DNA of 56,051 nt from Phycicoccus flavus (GCF_004025965.2 NZ_SAYU02000022.1:1-56051); one strand, 5' to 3'. Numbered from the stretch's first letter, positions 31,451 to 42,417 are shown. Translations and numbers: made by a program. Notes: generated by a model from the letters alone, not told the origin.

Positions 31451-32775
31451 GCGGAGACGGTCTCCTTCGCGTGGCCGTCCTTCGCCCACAGCGTCGAGGC
31501 CGCCGGGTCGAACGGACAGCCGCCGTGGGTGAGGTGGGCGAGGTACTCGTCGCGGAAGTACTCGATGGAGCTCGTGATCGGGCTCGTCGCGCCGTCACCG
31601 AGCGCGCAGAAGCTGCGGCCGAGGATGTTGTCGCAGATGTCGAGGAGCTTGTCGAAGTCCTCCTCGCTGCCCTCCCCGTGCTCGATCCGGCCGAGGATCT
31701 GCTTGAGCCACCACGTGCCCTCGCGGCACGGGGTGCACTTGCCGCAGGACTCGTGCTTGTAGAAGTCGGTCCAACGGTCGACGGCGCGCACGACGCAGAC
31801 GGTGGAGTCGAACACCTGGAGCGCCCGGGTGCCGAGCAGCGACCCGGCCGCGGCGACGGACTCGAAGTCGAGCGGGACGTCGAGGTGCTCCGCGGTGAAG
31901 ATCGGGGTGGACGAGCCGCCCGGGGTCCAGAACTTGAGCTCCTTGTCCGGGTCGCGCATCCCGCCGGCGAGGTCGAGCAGCTCGCGCATCGTGATGCCGA
32001 GCGGCGCCTCGAACTGGCCGGGGTTCTTCACGTGCCCGGAGAGGCTGAAGATGCCGAAACCGGTGGACTTCTCGGTGCCCATGCCGGTGAACCAGTCGGC
32101 GCCCTCGAGGACGATCCCGGGGACCGAGGCGATGGACTCGACGTTGTTCACCGAGGTCGGGCGGGCGTACAGCCCCGCGGCGCCGGGGAACGGCGGCTTG
32201 CTGCGCGGCTGGCCGCGGCGCCCCTCGAGGCTGTCGAGGAGCGCGGTCTCCTCGCCGCAGATGTAGGCGCCGGCGCCGGCGTGGACGGTGATCTCGACGG
32301 TGCGTCCGCTGCCGAGGACGTTCTCGCCGACGAGGCCGGCCTCGCGGGCCTCCTCGACCGCGCGCAGCAGCCGACGGTAGACGTGGACGATCTCGCCGCG
32401 GATGTAGATGAACGCGTGCTCGCAACCGATGGCCATCGAGCTGATGACGACGCCCTCGATGAGGACGTGCGGGTTGGCGAGCATGAGCGGGGTGTCCTTG
32501 CACGTGCCCGGCTCGGACTCGTCGGCGTTGACGACGAGGTAGCGCGGCCCGCCGTCGGGCGGGGCCATGAACGACCACTTCATCCCGGTGGGGAACCCGG
32601 CGCCGCCGCGGCCGCGCAGCGAGGAGTCCTTGACCGCGGTGAGGATGGCCTCGGGCTCCATGCCGACGGCCTTGTCCAGCGCGCGGTAGCCGCCGGAGTC
32701 CCGGTAGCTCTGCAGCGTCCAGGCCCGCGGGTCGTCCCAGGTGCGGGTGAGGATCGGGGTCAGCGTGTCGGTCAT
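31447..32775 (-). CDS. nuoF: NADH-quinone oxidoreductase subunit F (NADH and FMN site)
   Basis: This 442-residue subunit oxidises NADH through FMN. It has [13 protein letters not shown] (55-67), [15 protein letters not shown] in the FMN/NADH fold, and the C-terminal [4Fe-4S] ligands [14 protein letters not shown] with a further cysteine in [10 protein letters not shown]. The ATG overlaps the nuoE stop. This NADH-oxidising subunit has no paralogue in the partial cluster. Confidence 0.97.
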   Translation of the reverse strand: MTDTLTPILTRTWDDPRAWTLQSYRDSGGYRALDKAVGMEPEAILTAVKDSSLRGRGGAGFPTGMKWSFMAPPDGGPRYLVVNADESEPGTCKDTPLMLANPHVLIEGVVISSMAIGCEHAFIYIRGEIVHVYRRLLRAVEEAREAGLVGENVLGSGRTVEITVHAGAGAYICGEETALLDSLEGRRGQPRSKPPFPGAAGLYARPTSVNNVESIASVPGIVLEGADWFTGMGTEKSTGFGIFSLSGHVKNPGQFEAPLGITMRELLDLAGGMRDPDKELKFWTPGGSSTPIFTAEHLDVPLDFESVAAAGSLLGTRALQVFDSTVCVVRAVDRWTDFYKHESCGKCTPCREGTWWLKQILGRIEHGEGSEEDFDKLLDICDNILGRSFCALGDGATSPITSSIEYFRDEYLAHLTHGGCPFDPAASTLWAKDGHAKETVSA

Positions 32776-34162
32776 CGGTCACCCTTCCCGTCGCGGCGGC
32801 GGTCGCGGGCGTCGGTGAAGCCCGCGGCCCGCGCCGCCTCGGCGTCGCGGAACCACACCTCGGCGCGGGTGCGCCCGTACCAGGGCGACTGCGGGGTGTG
32901 GAAGAGCATGGAGTCGGCGTTGCCCTTGACGTCCCAGCCACGGGGGCCGGTGCCGTCGGGGCCGGACCGCGCGGACAGGTCGCCGAAGCCGCCGTCCTCG
33001 AAGCCGCTGCGGTCCTCGGCGCGCTCGGTCGTCTCGTCGAACAGGCTCGCCGACGGCGAGGCGTCGTGGTCGGCCGGCACGCTGGCGCTCTGGGCCGAGA
33101 CGTTCGCGGCCCGGTCCTTGGCATGCTCGAGGTCCGCGGACTGGGCGGGCGCGATGTCGACGGCGTCGGCCTTGCGCACGGGCTCACGGGCGACGCCGGA
33201 GACGCCGTCACCGGTGGAGACGACCGGCGGTCCGGCCGGGGCCTCCTCCTTCGCCTCCTTCTCGCCCTTCTCGGGGGCCTTGCCGCCGGCGTCTGCGGCG
33301 TGCTTCTCGCCCGGGGTGTCGTCGGTCTCGTCGCGCTCGGCGGCGGGCTCGGCCTTCTCGGCCTTGGCCTCGTCGTGGGCGGGGGTGACCTCGGTGCTGC
33401 CCTGGGCGTCGAGCTCGGGGGCCTCGTTGTGGTCGCGGCCGCCGGCGCCCTCGGGGGCGGTCCAGCCGTTGCGCTTGGCGATCTCGAGGCCGACGAGCGA
33501 GGCGGGGCCCGCGGCGACGCCCTCGTCGGCGAGGCCGTCGGAGAACCCGGCGAGGGTGCGGCTCATCTCCTTGAACGAGCACACCCGGTTGGGGCCCCGG
33601 GTGGGGCGCACGTCGCGGCCGTCGCGCAGGTCGTCGACGAGCTGCGTCGCCGACTGCGGCGTCTGGTTGTCGAAGAACTCCCAGTTGGCCATGACGACCG
33701 GCGCGTAGTCGCACGCCGCGTTGCACTCGACGCGCTCGAGGGTGATGGTGCCGTCCTCGGTGGTCTCGTCGTGGCCGACGCCGAGGTGGTCCGAGAGGGT
33801 CTCCCAGATCTCGTCGCCGCCCATGATCGCGCACAGCGTGTTCGTGCAGACCCCGACGGTGTACTCGCCGTTGGGGTGGCGCTTGTACTGCGTGTAGAAC
33901 GTCGCGACGCCCGAGACCTCGGCGGTCGTGAGGTCGAGCAGCTCGGCGCACAGGTCGATGCCGCGCCCGGTGACGTAGCCGTCGACCGACTGCACGAGGT
34001 GCAGCAGCGGGAGCAGCGCCGACCGCTTCTGCGGGTACTTGGCGATGACCTCAGCGGCGTCGGCGCGGAAGCGCGCCTCGACGTCGGCGGGGTAGGGCTC
34101 CTTGGACACCTCGGGCACCGTGAGGTGCCCGGAGGCGGACTGCAGACCGAAGTCTCCGGCCA

Positions 34163-34163
<1 letters not shown>
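32772..34163 (-). CDS. nuoE: NADH-quinone oxidoreductase subunit E with long linker and C-terminal sunset-like domain
   Basis: Residues 1 to about 235 are a normal [2Fe-2S] thioredoxin-like NuoE with ligands Cys106, Cys111, Cys147 and Cys151. The chain then runs on to 463 residues, about twice the usual length. Residues from about 240 to 405 are rich in Glu, Lys, Ala and Asp and look disordered. Residues 410-449 contain GNADSMLFHTPQSPWYGRT and AEVWFRDAEAARAAGF, which I recognise as the small actinobacterial domain often called the sunset domain; its role is unknown. The reading frame is uninterrupted and flows into nuoF with an ATGA overlap, so this is not a frameshift artefact. Confidence 0.93.
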
Positions 34164-35565
<1,402 letters not shown>

Positions 35566-35566
<1 letters not shown>

Positions 35567-36417
35567 CAGCTGTACGCCCTCCGCTCGTCGGGCGGCGGGA
35601 CGACGCCGCCCTTGTACTCGACGGGGATGCCGCCGAGCGGGTAGTCCTTGCGCTGCGGGTGGCCGGGCCAGTCGTCCGGCATGAGGATGCGCGTGAGGGC
35701 CGGGTGGCCGTCGAACTCGATGCCGAACATGTCCCAGACCTCGCGCTCGTGCCAGTCGTTGCCGGGCCAGACCTCGACGACCGACGGGACGTGCGCGTCG
35801 TCGTCGGGGCAGGTGACCTCGAGGCGCAGGCGGCGGCTGCCGTGGGTGATCGACAGCAGCGGGTAGACGGCGTGCAGCTCGCGGCCGGGCTCGCCGGGGT
35901 AGTGGACGCCGGAGACGCCCATGCACAACTCGAAACGCAGGTCGGGGTGGTCGCGCAGGACCCGGGCGACGGCGACCAGGTGCTCCCGGGCCACGAAGAG
36001 GGTCATCTCGCCGCGGTCGACGACGACCTTCTCGACGGCGTCGTCGTAGCCGACGGACTCGCCGAGGGCACGGCCCAGGATGTCGGCGACCTCGTCGAAG
36101 TAGGACCCGTACGGGCGGGCGCTGGCGCCGGGCAGGAGGGTCGGGGTGACGAGCCCGCCGTAGCCGGAGGTGTCCTGGCCGCGGGTGGCCCCGAACATGC
36201 CGCGCCGCTCGCCGATCTTCACCGGCTCGCTGTCGACCGGCGACAGCTCGGCCCAGCGGCCGACGCCGGTGGCGTGCGCGACGTCGACGGCCTGGCGGTC
36301 GTCGTCGGTGCGGGTGTCAGCGGAGTCGACCTCCTTGTCGGGCAGCGTCGTGCCCTCGCCGGACTCGAGCCCGGTGCCCTCGGGGGAGGTGTTCTTCTCG
36401 GCCTTCTCGTCGCTCAT
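35566..36417 (-). CDS. nuoC: NADH-quinone oxidoreductase subunit C
   Basis: This 283-residue 30-kDa-type subunit has [20 protein letters not shown] and [11 protein letters not shown], the hallmarks of the family. The N-terminal 70 or so residues are acidic and low in complexity (rich in Glu, Asp, Thr), an actinobacterial extension. The ATG overlaps the nuoB stop. It contrasts with the much shorter nuoC2 product. Confidence 0.95.
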
Positions 36418-37013
36418 GCCAGGAGGTTCTTCCCGGCCGGCGCCGCGATGTGCGCGAAGTGGTCGTGCGTCGGCGCCATCTGCGAGGTGGGCGTCGCCGA
36501 GAGGGCGGCGGCCTCGGCCGCGCGCGCGGCGGCGACCCGGTTGACCCCGAGCTTGCTGTGCTGGATCTGGCCGTGCAGCTCGATGATGGCGTTGAGCAGC
36601 ATCTCCGGGCGCGGCGGGCAGCCGGGCAGGTAGATGTCGACCGGGATGACGTGGTCGACGCCCTGGACGATGGCGTAGTTGTTGAACATGCCGCCGGAGG
36701 ACGCGCAGACGCCCATGGAGATGACCCACTTGGGGTTCGGCATCTGGTCGTAGACCTGCCGCACGACGGGCGCCATCTTCTGGCTCACCCGTCCGGCGAC
36801 GATCATGAGGTCGGCCTGGCGCGGCGTGGCGGCGAAGCGCTCCATGCCGAAGCGCGCGATGTCGTAGTCGGGGGTGCCGACGGCCATCATCTCGATGGCG
36901 CAACACGCGAGCCCGAAGGTCGCGGGCCAGATCGAGCCCTTGCGCATGTAGCCGACGACGTTCTCCAACGTCGTGAGGGCGAACCCCGCGGGCAGCTTCT
37001 CCTCGAGTCCCAT
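36414..37013 (-). CDS. nuoB: NADH-quinone oxidoreductase subunit B
   Basis: This 199-residue subunit holds cluster N2. [11 protein letters not shown] gives the tandem cysteines, [10 protein letters not shown] and LPGCPPRPE give the others. The ATG at 37013 is preferred over the adjacent GTG because GAGGAGG lies four bases before it. Confidence 0.96.
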   Translation of the reverse strand: MGLEEKLPAGFALTTLENVVGYMRKGSIWPATFGLACCAIEMMAVGTPDYDIARFGMERFAATPRQADLMIVAGRVSQKMAPVVRQVYDQMPNPKWVISMGVCASSGGMFNNYAIVQGVDHVIPVDIYLPGCPPRPEMLLNAIIELHGQIQHSKLGVNRVAAARAAEAAALSATPTSQMAPTHDHFAHIAAPAGKNLLA

Positions 37014-37053
37014 CACGCCTCCTCGGCGGTCGTCAGGAATAGGTGGTCCGTGC

Positions 37054-37416
37054 TCAGTCCCACTCGAGACCGCCCCGCTTCCACACGTAGGCGTACGCGA
37101 CGAACACGGTGACGATGAACAGGACCATCTCGACGAGGGCGAAGAGCCCGAGCTGGTCGAAGGCGACCGCGAACGGGTAGAGAAACACCGACTCGATGTC
37201 GAAGATGATGAAGAGCATCGCCGTGAGGAAATACTTGATCGGCACGCGCCCGCCGCCCACCGCGCGCGGCGTGGGCTGGATCCCGCACTCGTAGGCCTCG
37301 AGCTTGGCCCGGTTGTAGCGCTTGGGCCCGACGACGAGGCTCGTCCCCACCGACAGCACCGCGAAGCCGAAGCCGAGCGCGAGGAGGATGAGGAGAGGGA
37401 CGTAGGGGTTGCTCAT
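37054..37416 (-). CDS. nuoA: NADH-quinone oxidoreductase subunit A
   Basis: This 120-residue membrane subunit has three hydrophobic segments and the canonical loop AYECGIQP, followed by [22 protein letters not shown]. It is the first gene of a roughly 17.6-kb operon that runs through nuoN into the prenyl synthase. An AAAGGGGAG ribosome site precedes the ATG. The 40-base gap to nuoB is the widest inside the operon. Confidence 0.96.
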   Translation of the reverse strand: MSNPYVPLLILLALGFGFAVLSVGTSLVVGPKRYNRAKLEAYECGIQPTPRAVGGGRVPIKYFLTAMLFIIFDIESVFLYPFAVAFDQLGLFALVEMVLFIVTVFVAYAYVWKRGGLEWD

Positions 37417-37494
37417 CGCGGGAGAACTCCCCTTTCGCTGCTCGACTGCGTCGGGTGGGCGCCGGGCGCCTGGTCCACGTGCTGGTCCCTGGTC

Positions 37495-37500
37495 ATCCTA
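37495..37500 (-). promoter_or_regulatory. possible second -10 box of the nuo operon
   Basis: On the minus strand this reads TAGGAT and would give a leader of roughly 70 bases. It lies downstream of the Rex-like site, so transcription from it would escape repression at that operator. It is supported only by resemblance. Confidence 0.3.
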
Positions 37501-37522
37501 GGGGGAGGGACCGACGCCGCAT

Positions 37523-37543
37523 CCAGGGGCGGGACGCCCCTGG
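37523..37543 (-). other. hairpin in the nuo operon leader
   Basis: CCAGGGGCG (37523-37531) and CGCCCCTGG (37535-37543) form a perfect 9-bp stem with a three-base loop, between the main promoter and nuoA. There is no T-rich run after it on the minus strand, so it is more likely an mRNA-stability or pausing element than an intrinsic terminator. Confidence 0.45.
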
Positions 37544-37589
37544 GGTCGCTGCGCTGCGCGCGCTCTGTGCCGGTCACCGGTGCCTTCGC

Positions 37590-37607
37590 TTGTGAACGTC
37601 TTCACGA
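37590..37607. promoter_or_regulatory. Rex-type operator of the nuo operon
   Basis: TTGTGAACGTCTTCACGA matches the Rex operator TTGTGAA-N4-TTCACAA at 13 of 14 conserved positions. It overlaps the start point expected from the -10 box at 37616-37621, the position of a repressor. Rex senses the NADH/NAD+ ratio, and in Streptomyces Rex is known to control respiratory genes including nuo. The rex gene itself is not in this window. Confidence 0.7.
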
Positions 37608-37615
37608 ACGCCCCG

Positions 37616-37621
37616 AGTCTA
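37616..37621 (-). promoter_or_regulatory. main -10 box of the nuo operon
   Basis: On the minus strand this reads TAGACT, about 195 bases before the nuoA ATG. The expected start is about seven bases downstream, inside the Rex-like palindrome. No good -35 is seen. Confidence 0.45.
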
Positions 37622-37655
37622 GGACGGGCCCCCAGCGACGCGCACTGAGGCTCAC

Positions 37656-38369
37656 CTAACCCTCGACGGTGCCTCCGCCCGGCCGGCGCGCCCGGTGCAG
37701 CGCGACGATCCCGCCGGAGAGGTTGCGCCACTGCACCCCGGTCCAGCCGGCGTCGGCGACCTGCTCGGCGAGCCCCCGCTGGTCCGGCCAGGCCCGGATC
37801 GACTCCGCGAGGTAGACGTAGGAGTCGGGGTTGCTGCTGACCCGCCGGGCGACCCGCGGCAGCGAGCCCATGAGGTAGCGGGAGTACACGGTGCGCAGCG
37901 GGGCGAGGGTCGGGCTGCTGAACTCGCAGACGACGAGGCGTCCGCCGGGCCGGGTGACCCGGAGGAACTCCCGCAGCGCGGCGGCGGGGTCGGCGACGTT
38001 GCGCAGCCCGAAGGACATCGTCACGACGTCGAAGGAGCCGTCGGCGAAGGGCAGGCGCATCGCGTCGGCGGCGGTGAACCCGAGGTCGGTGCGCCGGCGC
38101 CGGCCCTCGCGCAGCATCCCGAGGCTGAAGTCGGCCGGGACGACGTCGACGCCGGAGTCCGCGAAGGGCTCGCTGCTCGTGCCCGTTCCGGCGGCGATGT
38201 CGAGGACCCGCTCGCCGGGCTCGGCGGCGCAGGCGGCGAGGACGGCCCGCCGCCACAGCCGGTCCTGGCCGAGGGAGAGCACGTCGTTGGTCACGTCGTA
38301 GCGGCGCGCGACGTCGTCGAACATCGCGGCGACGTCGCGGGGGTCCTTCTCGAGGGAGGCGCGGGACAT
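37656..38369 (-). CDS. menG: demethylmenaquinone methyltransferase
   Basis: This 237-residue SAM-dependent methyltransferase makes menaquinone from demethylmenaquinone, the last ring step. It has [20 protein letters not shown] near the N terminus, the SAM motif [12 protein letters not shown], and the UbiE/MenG signatures [18 protein letters not shown] and [14 protein letters not shown]. The ATG is six bases after a GAGGAT box, suggesting a leaderless mRNA. It is divergent from menF over 59 bases and lies upstream of the nuo operon on the same strand. Confidence 0.93.
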   Translation of the reverse strand: MSRASLEKDPRDVAAMFDDVARRYDVTNDVLSLGQDRLWRRAVLAACAAEPGERVLDIAAGTGTSSEPFADSGVDVVPADFSLGMLREGRRRRTDLGFTAADAMRLPFADGSFDVVTMSFGLRNVADPAAALREFLRVTRPGGRLVVCEFSSPTLAPLRTVYSRYLMGSLPRVARRVSSNPDSYVYLAESIRAWPDQRGLAEQVADAGWTGVQWRNLSGGIVALHRARRPGGGTVEG

Positions 38370-38375
38370 GCCGCC

Positions 38376-38381
38376 ATCCTC
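38376..38381 (-). promoter_or_regulatory. candidate -10 box of menG (leaderless geometry)
   Basis: On the minus strand this reads GAGGAT, followed by six bases (GGCGGC) and the ATG. It shares the 59-bp gap with the menF promoter. Confidence 0.35.
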
Positions 38382-38413
38382 GCACCGCTGCCGGGGAGCC
38401 CGCCGGTGCGCCG

Positions 38414-38419
38414 TATCGT
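38414..38419 (+). promoter_or_regulatory. -10 box of menF
   Basis: TATCGT lies nine bases before the menF ATG, so the transcript would be leaderless or nearly so. Confidence 0.45.
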
Positions 38420-38428
38420 GGGGTCCCG

Positions 38429-39739
38429 ATGACCACGTTGCCCGCGGACCGCTCCGCGCACCCCGCGGCCGCCCCGCTCGTCGCCCGCACCGTGCCGCTC
38501 GACCCGGCACTGGCCGCCGACCTGCTCGCGCTCCTCCCGCCCGGCGACCCGACCTCGTCCGCCTCGTGGGTGCGCCGCGGCGAGGGCGTCGTCGGCTGGG
38601 GCCGGGCCGCGTCCGCGTCGGCGTCGGGACCCGGCCGGTTCGCCGAGCTGGAGCGGTGGTGGTCGGCGCTGGCCGGCTCGGCCGTCGTCCGCGACGAGGT
38701 CGCGCTGCCGGGCACCGGGCCGGTGGCCTTCGGCTCCTTCGCCTACTCCGAGGCCTCGCCCGCCGGGGCGACGCTCGTCGTGCCGCAGGTCGTCGTCGGC
38801 CGGCGCGGCGGGCGGGCGTGGATCACCACCGTCGCCGTCGGCCCGGACGTCGCGGGCCTCCCCGGCCCCGTCGACGTCCGGCCCCGGCCCGAGGCCGACC
38901 CGCCGCGCGACGTCGCGTTCGCCGACGGCGCCCTCTCCCCCGGCGACTGGGCGGGCGCCGTCGCCGAGGCCGTCCGGCGGATCACCGCGGGCGAGCTGGA
39001 CAAGGTCGTCCTGGCCCGTGACCTCGAGGTGAGCACCGGCGCCCCGGTCGACGTGCGCTGGCTGCTGCGGCGGCTCGCCGAGCGGTACGACACGACGTGG
39101 GTCTTCGCCGTCGACGGCCTCGTCGGGGCCACCCCGGAGCTGCTCGTGCGCCGCGAGAAGGGCCTGGTCACCTCCCGGGTGCTCGCCGGGACGATCCGGC
39201 CGACCGGCGACGACGCCCACGACCTCGCCCTCGCGGCGTCGCTGGCGCGCTCGAGCAAGGACCTCGAGGAGCACGAGTACGCCGTGCGGTCGGTGGCCGA
39301 CGCGCTCGCGCCGCACTGCTCGTCGATGAACGTCCCCGAGGCGCCGTTCGTCCTGCACCTCTCCAACGTCATGCACCTCGCCACCGACGTCACCGGCGTC
39401 CTCGACGACGCGACGTCCTCGCTGGCGCTGGCCGCCGCGCTGCACCCGTCGGCGGCGGTGTGCGGCACCCCGACCGCCGCCGCGGACGCCGTCATTGCCG
39501 AGCTCGAGCAGCTCGACCGCGGGCGCTACGCCGGCCCGGTCGGCTGGGTGGACGCCGCGGGCGACGGCGAGTGGGGCATCGCGCTGCGCTCGGGCGCGGT
39601 GGACCCGCTCGACCCGAGCCGGATGCGGATCTTCGCCGGCTGCGGCATCGTCGCCGGGTCCGACCCGGACGCCGAGCTCGCCGAGTCCTCGGCCAAGCTC
39701 GTCCCGATGCGCGACGCCCTCACCGCCGCGCCCCGCTGA
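38429..39739 (+). CDS. menF: isochorismate synthase
   Basis: This 436-residue enzyme converts chorismate to isochorismate, the first committed step of menaquinone synthesis. The chorismate-binding domain shows [37 protein letters not shown] and [18 protein letters not shown]. Isochorismate synthases for siderophores (EntC/DhbC) look similar; the surrounding menG, menJ, menD, menC and menB support MenF. It is convergent with the MenJ-like gene across a 56-bp palindrome. Confidence 0.92.
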   Translation: MTTLPADRSAHPAAAPLVARTVPLDPALAADLLALLPPGDPTSSASWVRRGEGVVGWGRAASASASGPGRFAELERWWSALAGSAVVRDEVALPGTGPVAFGSFAYSEASPAGATLVVPQVVVGRRGGRAWITTVAVGPDVAGLPGPVDVRPRPEADPPRDVAFADGALSPGDWAGAVAEAVRRITAGELDKVVLARDLEVSTGAPVDVRWLLRRLAERYDTTWVFAVDGLVGATPELLVRREKGLVTSRVLAGTIRPTGDDAHDLALAASLARSSKDLEEHEYAVRSVADALAPHCSSMNVPEAPFVLHLSNVMHLATDVTGVLDDATSSLALAAALHPSAAVCGTPTAAADAVIAELEQLDRGRYAGPVGWVDAAGDGEWGIALRSGAVDPLDPSRMRIFAGCGIVAGSDPDAELAESSAKLVPMRDALTAAPR

Positions 39740-39752
39740 CCTCGTTGCTTCT

Positions 39753-39808
39753 TCCCGAACGTGTGTGAACACGCCGGGGATCCCCGGCGTGTTCACACAC
39801 GTTCGGGA
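39753..39808. terminator. 56-bp perfect palindrome between convergent menF and menJ
   Basis: The 28 bases 39753-39780 are the exact reverse complement of 39781-39808, with no spacer. Centre GGGGATCCCC; outer ends TCCCGAACG and CGTTCGGGA. RNA from either strand would fold into a very long hairpin. It sits 14 bases after menF and 19 before the end of the opposite gene, so a bidirectional terminator is the simplest reading. Confidence 0.75.
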
Positions 39809-39826
39809 GAGGTGGGGGGGTCGGGG

Positions 39827-41062
39827 TCAGGTGAAGGGCGGCCGGGCGTCGACGGCGACCGACCGGGTGCCCGCCCAGCGCCACACGCGGGCGGCGGTGT
39901 CGCGGTCCTCGTCGGTGATGAGGTTGCCCATCCACCGCAGCGCCAGCGTCATGAGCCAGTCGCTGCGCATCCCCACCGGCCCGAGGGCCGAGAGGATCCG
40001 CGGCACGGTGAACACCCCGGCCAGCCGCCGGGCGACGGAGAACGCCTCGCCGTACTGCTCGCGCAGCAGCGCCGGCCACACCGCCGAGAGGTCCTCGTCG
40101 ACGTGGTCGGCGACGAGCCGGCCGGTCTCGAGCCCGTAGTCGATGCCCTCGCCGTTGAGCGGGTTCACGCAGGCCGCGGCGTCGCCGACGAGCGCCCAGT
40201 TGCGTCCGGCCACCCCGCTGACGGCGCCGCCCATCGGCAGCAGCGCGCTCGTCGGCATCCGGCCCTCGCCGGAGAGGCGGAACTCGGCCCGCCGCTCCTC
40301 GGTGTAGTGGCGCATGAGCGGCTTGATCGCCACCGCCGCGGGACGCCTGGTCGTCGCGAGCGTGCCGACGCCGACGTTCACCTGGCCGCCGCCGAGGGGG
40401 AAGATCCAGCCGTAGCCCGGCAGCGCCTCGCCGGACTCGCCGCGCAGCTCGAGATGGCTGCTGATCCACGGGTCGTCGGAGCGCTCGGAGTCGACGTAGC
40501 AGCGCCCGGCCACCGCGTACACCGTGTCCTGGTGCCACTGCCGGCCGAGGACCTTGCCGAGCCCGGAGCGCACGCCGTCGGCGACGACGAGCCGCTCGCA
40601 GGCGATCTCGTCCGTCGTGCCGTCGGACCGCCGGAAGGTCACCGAGCGCACCCGCCCGTCCTCGACCGTCGCGTCGACGGCCTTGGCGTCCTCGACGCCG
40701 GTGGCGCCGGAGTCCAGGGCCGCCTGCCGGATGCCGGCGTCGAGCTCGGTGCGCGGCACGGCCGAGCCGTGGTCGGGCAGGGTGCCGCCCGGCCACGGCA
40801 GGTGCAGCGTCTGCCCGAACCCGTGCGCCCGCAGCCCTCGGTTCACGGCGTGGCCGCGCACCCAGTCGCCGAGGCCGAGCCGGTCCAGCTCGTGGATGGC
40901 CCGCGGGGTGAGGCCGTCGCCGCAGGTCTTGTCGCGCGGGAAGGTCGCGGCGTCGGCGAGGACGACGTCGCGCCCGGCGCGGGCGAGCCAGGCCGCGGCC
41001 GCGGACCCGGCGGGGCCGGCGCCGACGACGAGGACGTCGGTGGAGGCGGGGGTGTCGGGCAC
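39827..41062 (-). CDS. menJ: geranylgeranyl reductase-family flavoprotein, probably menaquinone reductase MenJ
   Basis: This 411-residue FAD-dependent reductase has the dinucleotide fold VLVVGAGPAGSAAA near residue 10, DKTCGDGLTPRAI, and the C-terminal FAD motif WALVGDAAACVNPLNGEGIDYG. The family saturates isoprenoid double bonds. In mycobacteria MenJ reduces one unit of the menaquinone tail and its gene lies close to menG and the prenyl synthase, as here. A role in lipid or carotenoid reduction cannot be excluded. The GTG start is six bases after GAGAAT. Confidence 0.85.
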   Translation of the reverse strand: MPDTPASTDVLVVGAGPAGSAAAAWLARAGRDVVLADAATFPRDKTCGDGLTPRAIHELDRLGLGDWVRGHAVNRGLRAHGFGQTLHLPWPGGTLPDHGSAVPRTELDAGIRQAALDSGATGVEDAKAVDATVEDGRVRSVTFRRSDGTTDEIACERLVVADGVRSGLGKVLGRQWHQDTVYAVAGRCYVDSERSDDPWISSHLELRGESGEALPGYGWIFPLGGGQVNVGVGTLATTRRPAAVAIKPLMRHYTEERRAEFRLSGEGRMPTSALLPMGGAVSGVAGRNWALVGDAAACVNPLNGEGIDYGLETGRLVADHVDEDLSAVWPALLREQYGEAFSVARRLAGVFTVPRILSALGPVGMRSDWLMTLALRWMGNLITDEDRDTAARVWRWAGTRSVAVDARPPFT

Positions 41063-41068
41063 GGGTCG

Positions 41069-41074
41069 ATTCTC
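41069..41074 (-). promoter_or_regulatory. candidate -10 box of menJ (leaderless geometry)
   Basis: On the minus strand this reads GAGAAT, then six bases (CGACCC), then the GTG. It supports the chosen start. Confidence 0.35.
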
Positions 41075-41147
41075 GCAACAGCGGCGCCCGTGACCGAGCC
41101 GGGGTTCGACAGCGCGGAACCCGGTCGACGCGGGGGCGGGCGTCCGT

Positions 41148-41153
41148 GACGAT
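41148..41153 (+). promoter_or_regulatory. candidate -10 box of the Eis-like gene (leaderless geometry)
   Basis: GACGAT is followed by seven bases (GGGCGGC) and the ATG at 41161. The same seven bases precede the ppc ATG. It argues against the slightly longer reading frame that opens at 41146. Confidence 0.35.
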
Positions 41154-41160
41154 GGGCGGC

Positions 41161-42417
41161 ATGGAGCAGCGCAGTCCGTGGCGGGTCGTCGGCGTCACGC
41201 CGGAGAGCAAGGCCGCCTTCGAGGCCGTCGACGAGATCGTCTGGTTCGACGAGCCGGACCCCACCGACGAGGACCCCAGCGGCGGGCTCGACCCCGGGCG
41301 CAGCTTCGCGGCCAGCCGCACCGGGGACCCGCCGTTCGCCGGGATCTCCTCGTGGTTCGACCAGCGCCTCACCGTGCCGGGCCCGGGCGGGCCGCGGCAG
41401 GTCCGCAGCGCCGGGCTCACCTGGGTCGGGGTCCACCCCGACGAGCGGCGCCGCGGCGTGCTCACCGCGCTGCTGGAGCACCACCTCGCCGACGTGCACG
41501 CCCAGGGCGTGCCCCTCGGGGCGCTGCACGCCTCGGAGACCTCGATCTACGGGCGCTTCGGCTACGCCCAGGCCTCGTTCGGCGTGCACGTCGAGGTCGG
41601 CGGCGGCGCCGAGGTCACGGCGCCGGAGGGGCTGGAGGACGCTGACGTCCGTACCGAGCTCGCGAGCAGCGACGCCAATGACCTCGCCGCGCGCGTCCTG
41701 GCCGTCCAGCACGCCGCCGCGGCCGCCCACGTCGGCCACGTCACGCTCACCGAGCGGCACGTGGGGCGGATCCTGCGCCGCCACCCCGCGGCGGAGCGGG
41801 ACAGCGAGCCGCGCCGGGTTCTGTTCGCGGTCCGGGGCGGCGTCGACGTCGGGTACGCGCTCGTGCGCCGCAGGCACCGCTGGGCCGACTCGCTGCCCCA
41901 GGGCTCCCTGACCTGCGACGCGCTGGTCACGGTCCACCCGGCCGCCCGGTTCGCCCTGCTGCGACGGCTCGTCGCCTTCGACCTCATCGGGAGGGTCTCG
42001 CTCCCGGCGGACTCGGTCGAGGACGAGGTCGTGTGGTGGCTGGGCGGTCCCCGGGCGGTCAAGGCCCGGGTCCACGACGCGCTGTGGCTGCGGATCGTCG
42101 ACCTGCCCGCCGCCCTGTCGCTGCGCGGGTACGCCGCCGACGTCGACGTCGTCCTCGACGTCAGCGACGAGCGCTGCCCGTGGAACGCCGGCCGCTGGCG
42201 GCTCAGGGCGACCGCCGGGTCGGCGTCGTGCGAGCGCACCGAGGATCCCGCCGACGTCGCGCTGCCGGTCCAGGCCCTGGCCGGGGCGTACCTCGGCGGC
42301 CGGTCGCTGGCAGAGATGGCGCGGCAGGGCGTCGTCACGGGGACGGCCGACGCGGTGGAGCGGCTCGCGCGCGCGTTCGTCACCACCTCTCCCCCGGCGG
42401 CGGCGCTGGAGTTCTGA
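41161..42417 (+). CDS. Eis-like GNAT-family N-acetyltransferase
   Basis: This 418-residue protein is built like mycobacterial Eis: an N-terminal GNAT domain, a second GNAT-like domain and a C-terminal SCP2-like domain. The acetyl-CoA loop is VHPDERRRG (91-99). Tyr130 in IYGRFGY fits the general acid, and the chain ends in phenylalanine (LEF), whose carboxylate acts as the base in Eis. Eis enzymes acetylate amines, including aminoglycosides and lysines of proteins. The natural substrate here is unknown. The stop codon sits in a palindrome with that of menD. Confidence 0.85.
   Translation: MEQRSPWRVVGVTPESKAAFEAVDEIVWFDEPDPTDEDPSGGLDPGRSFAASRTGDPPFAGISSWFDQRLTVPGPGGPRQVRSAGLTWVGVHPDERRRGVLTALLEHHLADVHAQGVPLGALHASETSIYGRFGYAQASFGVHVEVGGGAEVTAPEGLEDADVRTELASSDANDLAARVLAVQHAAAAAHVGHVTLTERHVGRILRRHPAAERDSEPRRVLFAVRGGVDVGYALVRRRHRWADSLPQGSLTCDALVTVHPAARFALLRRLVAFDLIGRVSLPADSVEDEVVWWLGGPRAVKARVHDALWLRIVDLPAALSLRGYAADVDVVLDVSDERCPWNAGRWRLRATAGSASCERTEDPADVALPVQALAGAYLGGRSLAEMARQGVVTGTADAVERLARAFVTTSPPAAALEF

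Noticed and set aside
39753-39808. Rex-like half sites (TGTGAAC and GTTCACA) in the menF-menJ palindrome
   Set aside because: The half sites are far more than four bases apart, and the element lies after convergent genes, not at a promoter.
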